This document shows, piece by piece, positions 1 to 12,008 of a DNA stretch of 64,000 bases. Numbering within the stretch: position 1 is the stretch's first letter; each line of letters begins with the position of its first letter. The position numbers were made by a program, and so were the translations under genes. Under the pieces are notes generated by a model that saw only the letters and a program-made list of their open reading frames with translations, had not been told where the DNA came from and did no database searches. The stretch comes from Antilocapra americana (lineage: Eukaryota > Chordata > Mammalia > Artiodactyla > Antilocapridae): positions 22,426,748-22,490,747 of the forward strand of contig ML664199.1 in assembly GCA_007570785.1 (NCBI GenBank), in the 5' to 3' direction.

Positions 1-165
1 CAAACTGCCATTACTCAATAGCCATGTGGCTTTGAGCAAGCTACTTAACCTATCCCTCTAAGCCTCAGTCTACTCATCTGTAAAAGAGGGATAATTAGAG
101 TTGTTATGAAGATTAAAGTCAATAATCCATGTAAAAACACAGTACTTGGCATATAGAAATCACCT
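1..165 (+). repeat. MIR SINE, ancient copy
   Basis: The sequence follows the MIR body: a 'gtggctttgagcaagctact' core, then 'cctcagtct', 'ctcatctgtaaaa', a 'gttatgaagattaaa' stretch and 'cttggcatatag'. MIR is an extinct mammalian tRNA-derived SINE mobilised by L2. The 5' head may lie outside the window. Divergence is high, as expected of an element of this age. Confidence 0.85.
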
Positions 166-177
166 AACATATTCCTG

Positions 178-395
178 GGCTTCCCTGGTGGCTCAGTGGT
201 AAAGAACCTGCCCTCTAATGCAGGAGACATGGGTTAGATCCCTTAGGTGGGAAGATCCCCTGGAGAAGGAAATGGCAATCCACATCAGCATTCTTGCCTG
301 AGAAATCTCATGGATAGAGGAGCTTGGCAGGGTACAGTCCATGGGGTAACAAAAGAGTTGGACAAGACTTAGCAACCAAACAACAACAGCAACAG
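178..395 (+). repeat. Bov-tA SINE
   Basis: A tRNA-Glu-like head opens with 'ggcttccctggtggctcag' (Pol III A-box region). It is followed by a B-box-like 'gggttagatccc' and then the Bov-A body ('ggagaaggaaatggcaa', 'cagtccatgggg', 'gacttagcaac'). The copy ends in a short CAA-rich tail. Bov-tA is ruminant-specific and uses the BovB machinery because its 3' end matches that of BovB. Confidence 0.93.
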
Positions 396-1526
396 CAAAT
401 ATATTTCTGTCACTCAAAATCATTATTACTCACCAGGATTTAATTGCATGGGGTGGGCAGATGCATTTGGCCTGGACCTCAAATTCACACACCTAATGTA
501 GAATTTGAGCATACTTCTCAGGTGAAATTGTACCTGGCCTTGGCATGATTCCCTGACAGGCTGGAAAGAAGGTGATCACTACATATACATAGCTTTAAAC
601 TAGTGCCATACAGTTGTACTTTATGAGTAAACAATATTTTGTAAGTTCTGTGATTGCTGTGTAAATAGCACATTTCCACTGAATCATAGTCCTGTAATCC
701 TATTTTTGACCTTTCTTAGTTTAAAAAATACTGAGTCCCTAAGAAACTACAAATAAGCAAGGCCTGTACTAACCTCCGATGATAAATCTATGAGTCCACA
801 GCTGAGGGTGACGAGATTTAGCCCACTCCAGCCCAGAGCATCTAGCTGGTAGGCACACAGGAATGTCTCGTGGGTCAGTAGTGAGTACTGAAGAAGACTG
901 GAGGGGCTAGAATGCTGGGTCAGTGCTCTGTCCATAAACAACTCACCCATCTTTTCCAGAGTGTCTTTCAAATATCATTTTATATAATACCTGTGCCATG
1001 ATGCGAAAAATGTTGGAAGCACTGTTCTAGCCTCTAGGAAAGCTCACAGCTTTGCCACCAGGACCACCAAAACCCATCCTTGAAAAGGAAGAGGAGCTCT
1101 GAAATAGATCAATAGCAAACTGAGTCCTTAGAGACATAATTTTGGTCCCCATATTAAGGGTAGAGCCCTTAATGGATGGAAGGAGTAGAGGGAAAGAAAA
1201 TAAAACAAGACAGGGGCAAACTACTCTTGGGGTGTTTCTCTTCTGCTTCAGAAGAACCTGGAACCTGAAACCTGAGCCATGTTTCAGGTTCCAACTAGCT
1301 CTGCGTCTGATCAGGATATCTTAGCATCCTGATCCCACATTGAAAGTTGGCGGAAATACAGCCCAGAATGAGGGCCATGTCTGCTCTGTCCTCTGAGGAG
1401 GAGACTTGCTTTTCTGACGTATCCATTCCTTCCCATATCCAGACTGCCCATGTCAGGAGATATGTGGGCAACACAGGTGGTGCGGATTCACCATCTTTGA
1501 GATTAATCTGAACTACAACGAGAGAT
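396..1526. other. No gene or repeat recognised
   Basis: Single-copy-looking sequence. Open frames are at most 74 codons and show no domain. I see no CpG cluster and no convincing exon. Confidence 0.5.
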
Positions 1527-1868
1527 CAAGGAGATCCAACCAGTCCATCCTAAAGGAAATCAACCCTGAACATTCCTTGGAAGGACTGAGGCTAAAGCTG
1601 AAGCTCCAGTACTTTGGCCACCGGATGCGAACAGCCATGGTAGCCATGGCTGATTTTCTAAACAGGTCTGATTAGAAAAGACCCTGATGCTGGGAAAGAT
1701 TGAGGGCAAGAGGAAAAGTGGGTGACAGAGGACAAAATGGTTGGGTGGCATCACCAACTCAATGGACATGAGTTTGAGCAAACTCCAGGAGGTAGTCTAG
1801 GACAGGGAAGCCTGGTGTGCTGCAGTCCACGCAGTTGCAAAGAGTCAGAGGGACTGAACAACAACAAT
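1527..1868 (+). repeat. BovB LINE, 3'-terminal fragment
   Basis: Matches the last ~340 bases of BovB: 'aaggagatccaaccagtcc', 'ggaaggactgaggc', 'gaaaagaccctgatgctggg', 'actcaatggacatgag', and a terminal 'ggactgaacaacaacaa'. It is 5'-truncated, as most BovB copies are. An extra ~25 bases near 1635-1660 are not in the other copies here. BovB is an RTE-clade retrotransposon known to have entered ruminants horizontally. Confidence 0.93.
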
Positions 1869-1984
1869 CCGAACAGCAGGCAATGATGTGGCATGTCAAT
1901 ATAATGCCACCAGGTGCATTCAGAAAAGCATGGGATAAGGCTTGAACAACTTTTGGGATGAAACCCAATATAAAATCTGAGTAT

Positions 1985-2125
1985 GGAACTTCGGGCAGTC
2001 ATTTAAATTCTCTGAGCCTCATTTCTCTTGCATGTGAAGTGGAGATATCAACACTTTCCTCACTGGGATGCTGTAGGGATTTGAGGAGTCAAAGTAAAAA
2101 TGAAAAAGCACAGTATCATTCTGCC
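1985..2125 (+). repeat. MIR SINE, ancient copy
   Basis: A diverged MIR body: 'gcagtcatttaaattctctg', 'agcctcatttctc', a purine-rich 'gtggagatatcaa', then 'gctgtagggatttgagg' and 'agcacagta', in the standard order. Confidence 0.75.
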
Positions 2126-2210
2126 TTGTGTACCATTCTGCCATTCTGTTCCTGTTTATTAACTTAGTAAACGTTAGTTTCCTGCCATGTTACCCTTTCT
2201 TTCCTCATTT

Positions 2211-2271
2211 TTCTCAGAGAATTCTAAGGAATTCTAAGGAAATTCTAAGAAATTTCTCAGAGAATTCTAAG
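2211..2271 (+). repeat. Short imperfect tandem repeat
   Basis: An 18-base unit, 'ttctcagagaattctaag', occurs exactly at 2211-2228 and 2254-2271. Between them are further copies of the decamer 'attctaagga'. This looks like local slippage inside non-repetitive DNA. Confidence 0.8.
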
Positions 2272-2583
2272 ACCTGCCATAGAGGCAGCCTTGCCCCCTC
2301 GGCTCCACCTTCCAATTAGGTTTTAGACATAGCTGCCTCAGCTGCCCTCTCCCTTACCCTGGTTCCAGCCTCACTCTCTAAATTTCTAATGACCATACAA
2401 GGGAGATTCCCAGCTATATCAGCCATTCAGCATTTAAAATCTGCTTTAACAATTCCAGATTTTAAAGAGAAACTTTTACCATCTTTTAAAATATTCTAAG
2501 CATATTTGAACGAAATATCACCCTTCTAAATCATGCTCTTCATTCCCTCCTGAGACTTTCTATTCTTGGGCTTGAGTCATCCA

Positions 2584-3212
2584 GTAGCTGTTCAGTCACT
2601 AAGTTGTGTCCGACTCTTTCTGACCCCATGGACTGCAGCCAGTCTTCCCTGTTTTTTCACCATCTCCTGGAGCTTGCTCAAACTCATCTTCATTGAGTAG
2701 GTAATGCCATCCAACCATCCCATCCTCTGTCATCCGCTTCTCCTCCTGCCTTCAATCTTTCCCAACATCAGGGTCTTTTCCAATGAGTCAGCTCTTTGAA
2801 TCAGGTGGCCAAAGTATTAGAGTTTCAGCTTCAGCAACAGTCCTTCCAGTGAATAGTCAGGGCTGATTTCCTTTAGCTTTGAGCAGTTTGATCTCCCTGC
2901 TGTCCAAGGGACTCTCGAGAATCTTATCCAGCACCACAGTTCAAAAGCATCAATTCTTTAGTGTTCAGCCTCCTTTATGGTCCAACTCTCATATCTATAC
3001 ATGGCTATGGGGAAAACCATAGCTTTGACTATTTATGGACCTTTGTTGGCAAAGCGATGTCTCTGCTTTTTAATATGTTGTCTAGGTTTGTCATAGCTTT
3101 TCTTTCAATGAGCAAGCATCTTTTAACTTCATGGCTGTAGTCAATTTCTGCAATGATTTTGAAGCCTAAGAAAATAAAGTCTGTTCCTGATTCCATTTTT
3201 CCCCATCTGTCA
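2584..3212 (-). repeat. BovB LINE, 3' fragment
   Basis: The reverse complement of the BovB 3' end starts at 'gctgttcagtcactaag' and runs through 'accccatggactgcagc', 'tctttcccaacatcagggtc' and the sequence for the C-terminal part of ORF2, stopping at 'tttttccccatctgtc'. About 630 bases, 5'-truncated. A 71-codon open stretch at 3029-3244 is decayed ORF2 sequence, not a gene. Confidence 0.93.
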
Positions 3213-3654
3213 TCCTGTAGTAGACAGTTACTACTCCAAGCCAAGCTAATCTCCTAAGACCACAGACCTGACCAGGCCCCTTCCCTCCTCAGAAACTCTC
3301 TCCACAGCTCCCTAAACACCTTGCCCTCCCACATAGACATCTCATCTGTGGTCACTTCTGCAACAGCATTCCAACTTCAGCTAATGGAAAAGAGCACTGC
3401 ACATGACCTTCACTTTCTTCTGCCAGTTCCTTATGCCATTCCTCATTTCAAAATGCACAACAACAACCTCAAAAAAAAAAAAAAAGCCTTCCCAATCATC
3501 CGTGTTGACATTGTTCCCTTCCCTGAACTCCCATATCAATTAACATGCTCTGCATTGAATGATAGATATTTTGATAATAACCATTCCAACCCCTTAAATA
3601 GGCCTCACATATCAACAAGCTCCTCTAATATTTACAACTGTATAAGTTTATCAA
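3213..3654. other. No gene recognised; A-run inside
   Basis: Pyrimidine-rich sequence with an A-run near 3471-3485. It may be the inner part of the L2 that ends at 3785, but the match is too weak to assign. A 114-codon open frame at 3321-3665 crosses the A-run and shows no domain. Confidence 0.4.
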
Positions 3655-3785
3655 CTAGGTTATGATCCCTTCAAAGACAGAGTTTCTATTTCCTATTTCT
3701 CTCTATATCCCCAGGGCATCTGACCCAATGCTGTGAATAGAGAACCATGTACAATAAAATCTGATGAAGAAATGAATGAATGGGT
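3655..3785 (+). repeat. L2 LINE 3' end
   Basis: Resembles the L2 3' terminus: 'cttcaaagacagagttt', 'tatatccccagggcatctg', then 'acaataaaatctgatgaag' and a terminal 'aatgaatgaatggg'. The order and the TGAA-type tail are characteristic of L2. Confidence 0.65.
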
Positions 3786-4797
3786 CTCCTGAGGGAAGTG
3801 CCATAGCGAGTCAGGTGCTGTTGAGAAGCAAAGTTGATGACCTCAAAGTTGCTCTCACCCTCTTTAAATGGTACCGGACTGATATAATTTTTATGCTACA
3901 TACTTGTTACATACATAATTTAATGTTCACACACCATATACCGACTATATGCTTGGACATTATGATTGATGAAAGGCCTCAGAAATGACCTTGATGTCTC
4001 TTCCCTTGAGAAGCCTTTACCTATTAACAGTAAAGGGATTTGAGTTGTGGTCATAAATGCATATTGACAGAGCAACCTCAGAGGAACATCATGAGACAGA
4101 GATGAAGACAATGCTCCAGGAGTTTTGAAAGATGCAGAAAACTTCTAGTTATAAGAGCTTCCAGATCAACAAGAGCCCAAGTTTACAGGAGCTAATGGGA
4201 TTTGAGGATCAGTGAGTCCAGAGTGGTGGACCCCAGCCAAGTTATGGGTATGGGAACAAAGAACCCCAATGCATTATATCCTGCCATGAGGTGACACATT
4301 CAGAGAAAAACAGATTCTGAAATACAGGGCAAAGAAGGCCTACAGTATAACTCAGTTGCTATGGGTCTTCCTCTCTGTAAAATGAAAATAAAATGAGTTC
4401 CCCCACAGGGTTCATTCATATGAAATTGAAATGAAACACTTGTCAAAGGTCTTCTGCTACCTTAGGGACTTCACATGATGCCCAATAAATATATCTAGCA
4501 TATTTTTTATTCTAGGATTTCTTGAACTCTTAGCTGCCATAGGTTGGAAGACATATCTTTGATTTAAAAACAGTGTTTTAGGGATAAAAATCTACACATG
4601 AGACTATAAGAGGGATGATGACCACAGCTATCTTAAAATTTAGGAAACTGGTAGGAGACAGCCTGTTTCAAGAGTCTGTTGATTTTGCTTAATTTCTTTG
4701 GAATTTAAAGCTACATCAGCCCTTATAAGTAAGAGACCTTAGAATAGGTGTCAAAGCAGAATCCTATAGTTCAAACTACAGAGGATGGACTGGGACC
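3786..4797. other. No gene; possible MIR remnant at 4345-4440
   Basis: Mostly unassigned. At 4345-4440 the text 'cttcctctctgtaaaatg' followed by a 'cacagggttcat' block looks like a degraded MIR 3' half, too diverged to call firmly. No open frame with a recognisable domain. Confidence 0.4.
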
Positions 4798-4839
4798 TAT
4801 ACACACACATGCGCACACACACACACACACACACACACA
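4798..4839 (+). repeat. (CA)n microsatellite
   Basis: About 20 CA units with a 'tgcg' interruption near the left end. Reverse-strand translation through it gives a Cys-Val run, so an open frame here is an artefact. Confidence 0.95.
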
Positions 4840-7800
4840 GATTCCAGATATGGAAATCCAGGCAAAAATCACCCTTCACACAAACTTGCTCATTGTCTGA
4901 GCAGAATCGTGTTCTTAAAAATAAAACTGTGAGTGGGAGTGCTTGCGTTCTGGAATAGAGTCTCTCTTTCTTCTCTTCATCCCATGTTCCTTGGCTACAC
5001 GCTATTATGTGATATTCAGGACTGTCAAACCTTCTGGAGCCATGAGCATTTTTCAGACAACCAATCTCAATATGCATTATCAAAATTAGATCTTTTCTCT
5101 GCAGATGACAATTATGTATTATATGGTTACACGCTTATGAGTCTGTGACACCGTATTGTTAGACTCGGGATATTGACTTTTAACAATATGTTACCTTATT
5201 ATATTTGGTGTCACATTATGCTCGAATTACAGCATTTGTCCTGTGGCCCCACTCAGGCTGCAATTAGTTTCTCAGTAAGTGTCAAACAGTGTTGGGGTGA
5301 AGATTGAGTGAAAGGTAACTTGGATTTTCTTTTGCGACTGTCATTTGACTGTCCTGTTCCTCAACAAAAGAATTTCAACTATGCCAGAGAAATACGAGTT
5401 ATATGTTCATCAAAATGACTGCCTCCTAACAGAACGGCAACTCTGGTTAGGAGTTCAAACCTTCTGAGGGTCTTGGAGACCAACCTCTGCCCCCCAGTCA
5501 CAAAAGAGCTGATTGCAGGGTAAGGAGAGAAGGAAGGAATAGGACAGAAGAAATCCCTGTATTCATTTCTATAAACACAAGCTCAATACAGTTTAAACTC
5601 ATAAACATGCTAAAAGGATCTAGAGGTAGCCTGTTACTTTGTCATATATTTTTATAGGCCTTTCTGAATGGCTTCAAATTTGACACAGTAACTGCCTGTT
5701 ACTAGAAATAAACTGTAAGTCAATCCCATGCTGCTGTAATTCACTGCCCAGGGTTGGTCAAAGAGATTTAGTGATACCCATGATGGACAGCAAGTCCCTT
5801 GACATGTTCGTTGTCACCGGGTGTTTTGTAGTGACTCCCGTTTGCTGACCTCTGGAGACCTAGAAGGAGAGGGCCGTGCCCAGGTATCACTGTTCCCACC
5901 AAGTCAGTAAAAGGCCTGTCCTCACGAGAAAGCAAAGGAGACATCCCCCTCCAAATCTCTTTGGATCTGTCTGCATCCCTCTTTATTTCTAGATGTCGAC
6001 AATCATTGTTCCCTAACAGTGACTTGCTTCTGAAAGAATAAATCAAACCAAGGTCACAATACCACCCAGTAGGAATTAGGTGCCTGGTAAGTAGCAATAC
6101 CTCATCTCCTTGGCTGGCATTTTCTTTTGGCTCAAGACTTTGGCTGCATCTCCACCATGTCACGCACCCAGATGGAAAGTGAAAAATCCATTCAGCCATC
6201 TGGCTGTTTCGGTCTACACAATGCCATGCATCTGGGGCCATCTGGGAGAGGGAGTGAAGTTTTTCACTTTCTGCCTGGTTGTTTGGTGTGGTGTAGATGC
6301 AGGCTTTAACTATATGCTAATGTACCAGATAACCCTCTGCCCTATTTGAAAGGCTGAATAAAAGAGTCCAGGATAACAAGGGTGATAGCAGTATTCTGAA
6401 AAATAAACAGAAACTTTGTGAATAGCAAGTATAATACAAACTACAGGAAATAATAAAGGATAGACTACTGTTTATTAGACAAAGCAAACACAAGGACTGA
6501 ATCAAGTGATTATTTGTCAACTTAGTGTGCCCCAAACAGCTAGCACAATATTCTCAAGGGCATATTATTACAAATCTTTCTTAGGGTTGGACATTAGTCT
6601 AAGAGACATCTCAAATGGACTCCTGTGCTGAAAATTGTGGTTGAACTAAAAAAATATACGATTTCTACACCCTAATTACTGTCTCCTAAAAGATACTCAG
6701 TTTCTTGGGGTTCTTTCTAAAACAAACAAAAAAAGAGAGTATTTATGAAATGCTGCCCAAGAATCATGTTCAACTTAGAATTTCTATACAGATTTCAGAA
6801 ACTCAGTAAATCATCAATATTGGGGGCTTAATAGTATGAGGTGGAAGATTGAGAGTAAGAGTTGTATACATTGTGAGAAAGTGTAAATAGCAATTGGGCA
6901 AATGAGGGTTTCCCTGGTATTGTAATTAAACATCTTGGAATTCAGGGGTACTTTTTCTTCTCCCAATTCACTTAGGAAGCTTATCTCTGGCAAGTTCTGA
7001 CAGCTTTGCCTTAGCTTCAGTCTCTGTAGAAAGCAATGCTCAACTCTGTTTCTAGAGTTTTCTTCCCATATTCTGTTAAATAATAGGAATAGATATGAAA
7101 AAATATCATGATTAAAATATCCAGCTTAGGGGAGCAGAGGGATACTAGGTCAGCAGGCCATCATGATATGCATTTATGTCATAGACACCTGAGCCTAATC
7201 TTGGCCCTGAAGCTGACTTTAGACTTGTCAGAAAAAGTATGGACGTCATCTAGGGCCCAGAGGAGACAAGAAAAGTAAATTTATGAAAGGTAGGCTTAGA
7301 GGAAAGTCCTTGCTGCTTCTATCCCAGCACTGCAAAAAGGAATCTCCCTGCACATATTCAAATGGCATATTCACATTTTATGAATCAGACCCTTAGTTTT
7401 AATTGCTTCTTGGACTATAGGCCAATTGAGGATGGGTCAGAAGGGCAGGGGTCATTCCCACAGCCTCTGAGGTTCTGAGAGGTGGAGTCTGCCTAGCCTG
7501 AGGCATTCATTCACACTTGCATTAAAAAACAAAACAAAACAAAAAACAGCCAGAATGAACCCTTAAACACCTCTGATAGGAAAGCTTAATTTATATGGGC
7601 TGAAAGCAAAAACAGCAGACCAAAAGCTCTCCTTTTGCCCCATCTCTTGCTTTCAAATAAAATCAATTACAAAGTTTCTCCTCTTCTGAGCCATGGAAAA
7701 CTGAATACCAATATATACAAACCTGGTACTGTATCTTGGAGAAATTGCCAATAGGTTTACGAGTCCTCTGAGATCTCCTCCCTTTTTACCTATAATTGAT

Positions 7801-8593
7801 CCCTCACACCTTTATGCAATACTGAGGTTAAAGATTAAGAATTAAAATATACATATATTACATGTAATACCAGCTGCATAAGATATACATCTTAATGGAT
7901 TCCTAACACCCACAAGTAATTCCAATATTGTAAATTACTGAAGTGAGTAGTAACACCTAACATGGATAAAAACAGAATCTGTTATTAAGCTATACATTAT
8001 CCTTACATACCCTGACTTATATGTAGAGTATGCTACCCCACCCTACCCCTCACTTTATTATCACATAAGGAAGTTAAAATTTGTAGAATTTATTCAAATA
8101 ACATATTTCACCAACCATTTCTAAAGCTTTTAAAAATCAGCTTTAGGTCTAATCACCAGGGTAAGGGAGACAGTCATCTGTACCCCATTTTCAGTGCTGA
8201 ACATGCCTAAATGTTAATTTTGTGGAGCCTGTGGGGGGCGGTGACAGGGTCAAACTGAACAGCACATGCACCCGGCAATAGCAAATGGCAATTCTCACTT
8301 ACAGGTCACTGGTTCAAATCTCACTCCAGTCAACAGGACCCTAAAGCCACGAAGGACCATTTAGTTGCTCAGAGATCCGCTGAATTGAGTTGCTTTGGGA
8401 AGTCTGGCTGCCAACCCAGCTGGACATCTCATCAGAACAGATTGTTCATAACTCACCCCTGTTCTTCCTTACTCCCTCCCCTTTTCCCAAATTGTCCCAG
8501 CTATACAGCCCTTATCAAGAAACCCCAAGGGACTAAAGCTGGAGTTAGAAACCCTGCCCTTTCATTTCTAGAAATGTAGGCTGCCATACTAAA
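4840..8593. other. Long repeat-poor stretch, no supported gene
   Basis: About 3.7 kb without a recognisable interspersed repeat apart from a short (AAAAC)n near 7525-7548. A 157-codon minus-strand frame at 5768-6241 is the longest here but has no domain I recognise. The AT-rich part at about 4930-5420 resembles conserved non-coding sequence by appearance only (see findings). Confidence 0.5.
7525..7548 (+). repeat. (AAAAC)n simple repeat
   Basis: A short A-rich array of AAAAC units within single-copy sequence. Confidence 0.8.
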
Positions 8594-8632
8594 CACACAC
8601 ACACACACTCATTCATGCACACACACTGTCCA
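8594..8632 (+). repeat. (CA)n microsatellite, interrupted
   Basis: CA units broken by 'tcattcatg'. Simple repeat; nothing else seen. Confidence 0.85.
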
Positions 8633-10045
8633 CGGTCTGAATTCTGATCTATAATCCACCAAACACACAGTCATGAGGAAGTCCAGTCACCACCCTGGGT
8701 CTCAGGAGACAAATCACTTTCTCTGTTTATGCTGTTAATCCAGTAGCTTTGCTGATCCCAGATTTGCTTGTCATTTTTTTTCTTCCTCCAATACACACAT
8801 CCACCCCACTCTGTAGATAACCAATTGAACAATATTTTTAAAGTTTCCCATCATAAGATAACCATTACAACAAAGCTTTTTTCATTTTGCTAATGAAGAA
8901 GGAAGCATTGAGATAAAAGTAAAATGATTTATTAGATTTTGTTCCTGTGCCATTGATAAAATAGTTAACCAGCTTGGCAGTTACTACAGGCACCCAGCAT
9001 GTGCTCATTAACTCTTTGCCAGGTACAAAGGTGTCCTAACAGCTCTGTTTTAATTCCATGATCCGGCCCATAATCCAGTGCTAAACAATAATTAGTATTG
9101 ACTTGTAAAACAGTAGTTGAAGGCTTCCTTTAAGCGCCTCAAATATACTTTATGTTCCACAGACAGAATCAAAGGAAGGAGGAGGCATAAAGAAGAAAGA
9201 GGGAAGAGGAAAAGCATTTGTAATGTTTTTAGCAGTGAAGAAAGAACTGTTTTCCCGTCTGGGAACTCTGCACGTATTTATGGTATTTATGCATTGTTTC
9301 CAGATCCACATCGGCACTTTATTCCACCCCATGCCTGCTCTTTGGTGCCATTGTGGGAAGACAACTTTCCTTCTCTAATAGCTTGCCCCCACCCCATATT
9401 CCCTTTTACCTCATTGGACTGACCAAATGTTGGACAATTTTCTCTGCTCTCCTAATGTAGTTTAAACTCTTCCCTCTGCTAATGGCTCTTTCATCCTATG
9501 CATCAAGGTCCATTTAAAATCAGCACTGAATGAACACCTCTGGCACTGTGAATTTCCCACGGTTTCATTTATTGTCCAATTGTGTATTTGGATAAGCAAA
9601 AGGGGACAGTGACCCCATTCGCTGAAGAAGTACTGAACATGCCCAACTACCTGGGCAGAGGAAACAACGGGCTGCATACTGCCACGTGTTTGTTAGAGAG
9701 CAGCAGGCGCACACGCCTGCACACACGCACACACCCCAGTGCTGGCCTGCAGACTCACCTGGAACACTGTCCCCTCTTTCACCTGGCTCTGCAACCTCTT
9801 TCTGGTACACCATGAAAGGAAGAAGAGCACTAGCTGTGCAAGGTGTTGCAAATTTATTACCCCATATTATTTCCACTAGCTTCATTCCCACTGCCCTGAG
9901 AGGAATCAGGGTTTCAGCATCCAGCGGTCATTCCTTTGCTTAAGACACCTGGATCTCTGTGCCCAAGGGGTTTAGGAATCCTTCTTATACAGACTGCATG
10001 TGCCAGATTTATAATTTCAGGTCAAAACAAATAGAAGGCCATGGA
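8633..10045. other. No gene; CA-rich patch at 9707-9740
   Basis: Single-copy-looking sequence. An imperfect CA/CG-containing patch lies at 9707-9740. Overlapping open frames of 77-108 codons on both strands around 9565-9943 cross that patch and show no domain, so I do not call a gene. Confidence 0.5.
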
Positions 10046-10430
10046 AGTATCCATCCATCCATCCACTATTTTTAAGCATCTTCTAGTTTGCTTTAGAGAA
10101 GTATAAATATATGGTCCCTACCTTTAACCAACCTTACCACCTGATCATGGAAAATAAACCATGAACCAGGAATTCAAATGGGAGGTCCAAGGGTGTAACT
10201 GAAAAAGAGCAAAGGGTGGAAGCAAAGGCACGGGTATTTAGAAAGAAGATATTGAAGAAGACGAGGATGGTTAGATTGTGCTTCTGGAAGACATGAGCTT
10301 GTGCTAAGCCTTGAGGAAAGGATATTACGTTAAAAGGAAGAGGGAAGCAAGGGGAACAGTGTAGACACAGGAAGCAGCACAAAGATGCAGAAGCCAGAAA
10401 CAGCAATCTGTCTTTCCAGAAAGCAACAAA
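10046..10430 (-). repeat. L2 LINE fragment
   Basis: An antisense L2 end. A CATC-repeat tail at about 10050-10065 is followed by 'tggtccctacctttaacc' and then 'gcttgtgctaagccttgagg', 'gggaacagtgtagacacagg' and 'aaagatgcagaagcc'. This is the usual block order of antisense L2. Confidence 0.65.
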
Positions 10431-11552
10431 TAACAGAGCGCACTAACAGAGCTCTTTACATTTTATAAAATACGTCCATGTTCCTTATCTTCTTTGCTTC
10501 TCCCATTGATCCTGTGGTATAACCATAACAGGAAGATTTGGCATAAAATAGCACTAGATGATGGAAGGAAGAGCAACTTGCAAGCATATAAAAATGATGG
10601 TTTTATTTTGTATTTAGTGAATTTTGAAGGACTGTGGAAAACCCAAATGGAAATGGCTAACAGCAACATAGAGACAGGAACTCAAGGTCAGAGGGAGACT
10701 GGACATGTGGATTTAGGAGCCATTAGCATAAATGTGGGGTCATAGGGACCCTCCATGAGAGGAGAGACGGCCAAGCATTAAACCCAGGACTTTCCATTTA
10801 AGGGGCAGAAGAGGGAAGAGTGTTCTTTTAATTAAGATTCATTATGCACAGAAGGCCCCTTGTCAAAATGTAAGAGTAATGTGTGGAGGTTCATGGATCA
10901 TATGTTTAAAATGAAATTGAAAAAGATGGGATCTTAGAGCATCTTCACACCTGCCCCTTCATTTTTCCAAGAGGAAACTTGATAGTATAAGATAGTGGCT
11001 GCATCATAATGTATTAATTCCATTAGCATCTAACAATCTCCACGTTCTTGTGGAATTATTTTATTAACAAGCCAGAAAGCATAGAGCATAGCCTAGGGGC
11101 AGGAACATGGGAGATGGGTTTTTGCTGAAAGTGGGAAGGGAAGTTGCAGCACATGGAATCCCATCTAGGGAGGACAGAGCTGGGTGGGGACATCCTTGGA
11201 GAATGGAAAAATCCTAAGGCATCCAGGGGAAAGGATGAGGCAGGAATGCCAGAGAAATGGATATGAAAGATGTCACAGAAGTACAGAGGACAATGTACCA
11301 AAGATGCTTCCTCAGCATCATCATAAACCGTATGAATAAGTCTGAAGTTGAAGTCTAGATGGTCTGCTTAACATATGCAGTCTGAGATGATATGTTTAGT
11401 CTTACTTCCACTAGCTCTACATTCCAGAGAAATTGTAAAGAGGATCGTTTAGAACTATAGCATTTCATAGCTACACAGAGATATAAGAATGGAGTTCATC
11501 CAATTCACAGAACTTTATCAAGTTGAGTAATGAAAAGAGCCAGCATTTGGCA
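10431..11552. other. No gene or repeat recognised
   Basis: Single-copy-looking; open frames up to 83 codons without features. Confidence 0.45.
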
Positions 11553-11725
11553 AATTCACCTAAGACAAGTTGTATGACCCTAGGCAGGTTGCCACACTTT
11601 GTACAACATCAGTGACCTCATGTATTAAATGGGAATAATCTACCAATCTCATTGGGTTATTGAGAAGATAATGGATGATGTTGCTTGGTACAAGGTAAGC
11701 TATCAATAAATATAAAGAACCTTCC
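11553..11725 (+). repeat. MIR SINE, ancient copy
   Basis: MIR order is preserved: 'gttgtatgaccctaggcagg', 'cctcatgtattaaatggg', 'aataatctacc', 'gttattgagaagataatgg', then 'ggtacaaggtaagctatcaa' and 'taaatat'. Diverged but nearly complete in its 3' two thirds. Confidence 0.8.
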
Positions 11726-11985
11726 CAGAGGTACTTCTTAATAAGATACTCAACATATATAACATGCATATACATCACTCATATTTTCCAACAGATTACT
11801 GCACGATTCTAGATTTAAGAGAAAATTCACAACACGCAAAGAGCCTGCAATAGATCTTTGTGCCAGAATTTGAATGGAATGTGATTTGGTAGGTTCTATT
11901 TAAAACAGCATAAATAGGGGATTTCACTGGATGCCATTAAGCAATTGTGATGAAAGCAAACCAGGAAGATGAATCAACCTAAAAG

Positions 11986-12008
11986 AAATACATACATACA
12001 TACATACC
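11986..12008 (+). repeat. (ATAC)n simple repeat
   Basis: Five to six ATAC units, 'acatacatacatacatac'. Confidence 0.85.

Noticed and set aside
4751..5083. 110-codon minus-strand frame with a Cys-Val run
   Set aside because: The run is translated (CA)n microsatellite.
8300..8335. 'ggttcaaatctc', resembling a tRNA T-arm or B-box
   Set aside because: No matching acceptor, D- or anticodon arm upstream; at most an old SINE scrap.
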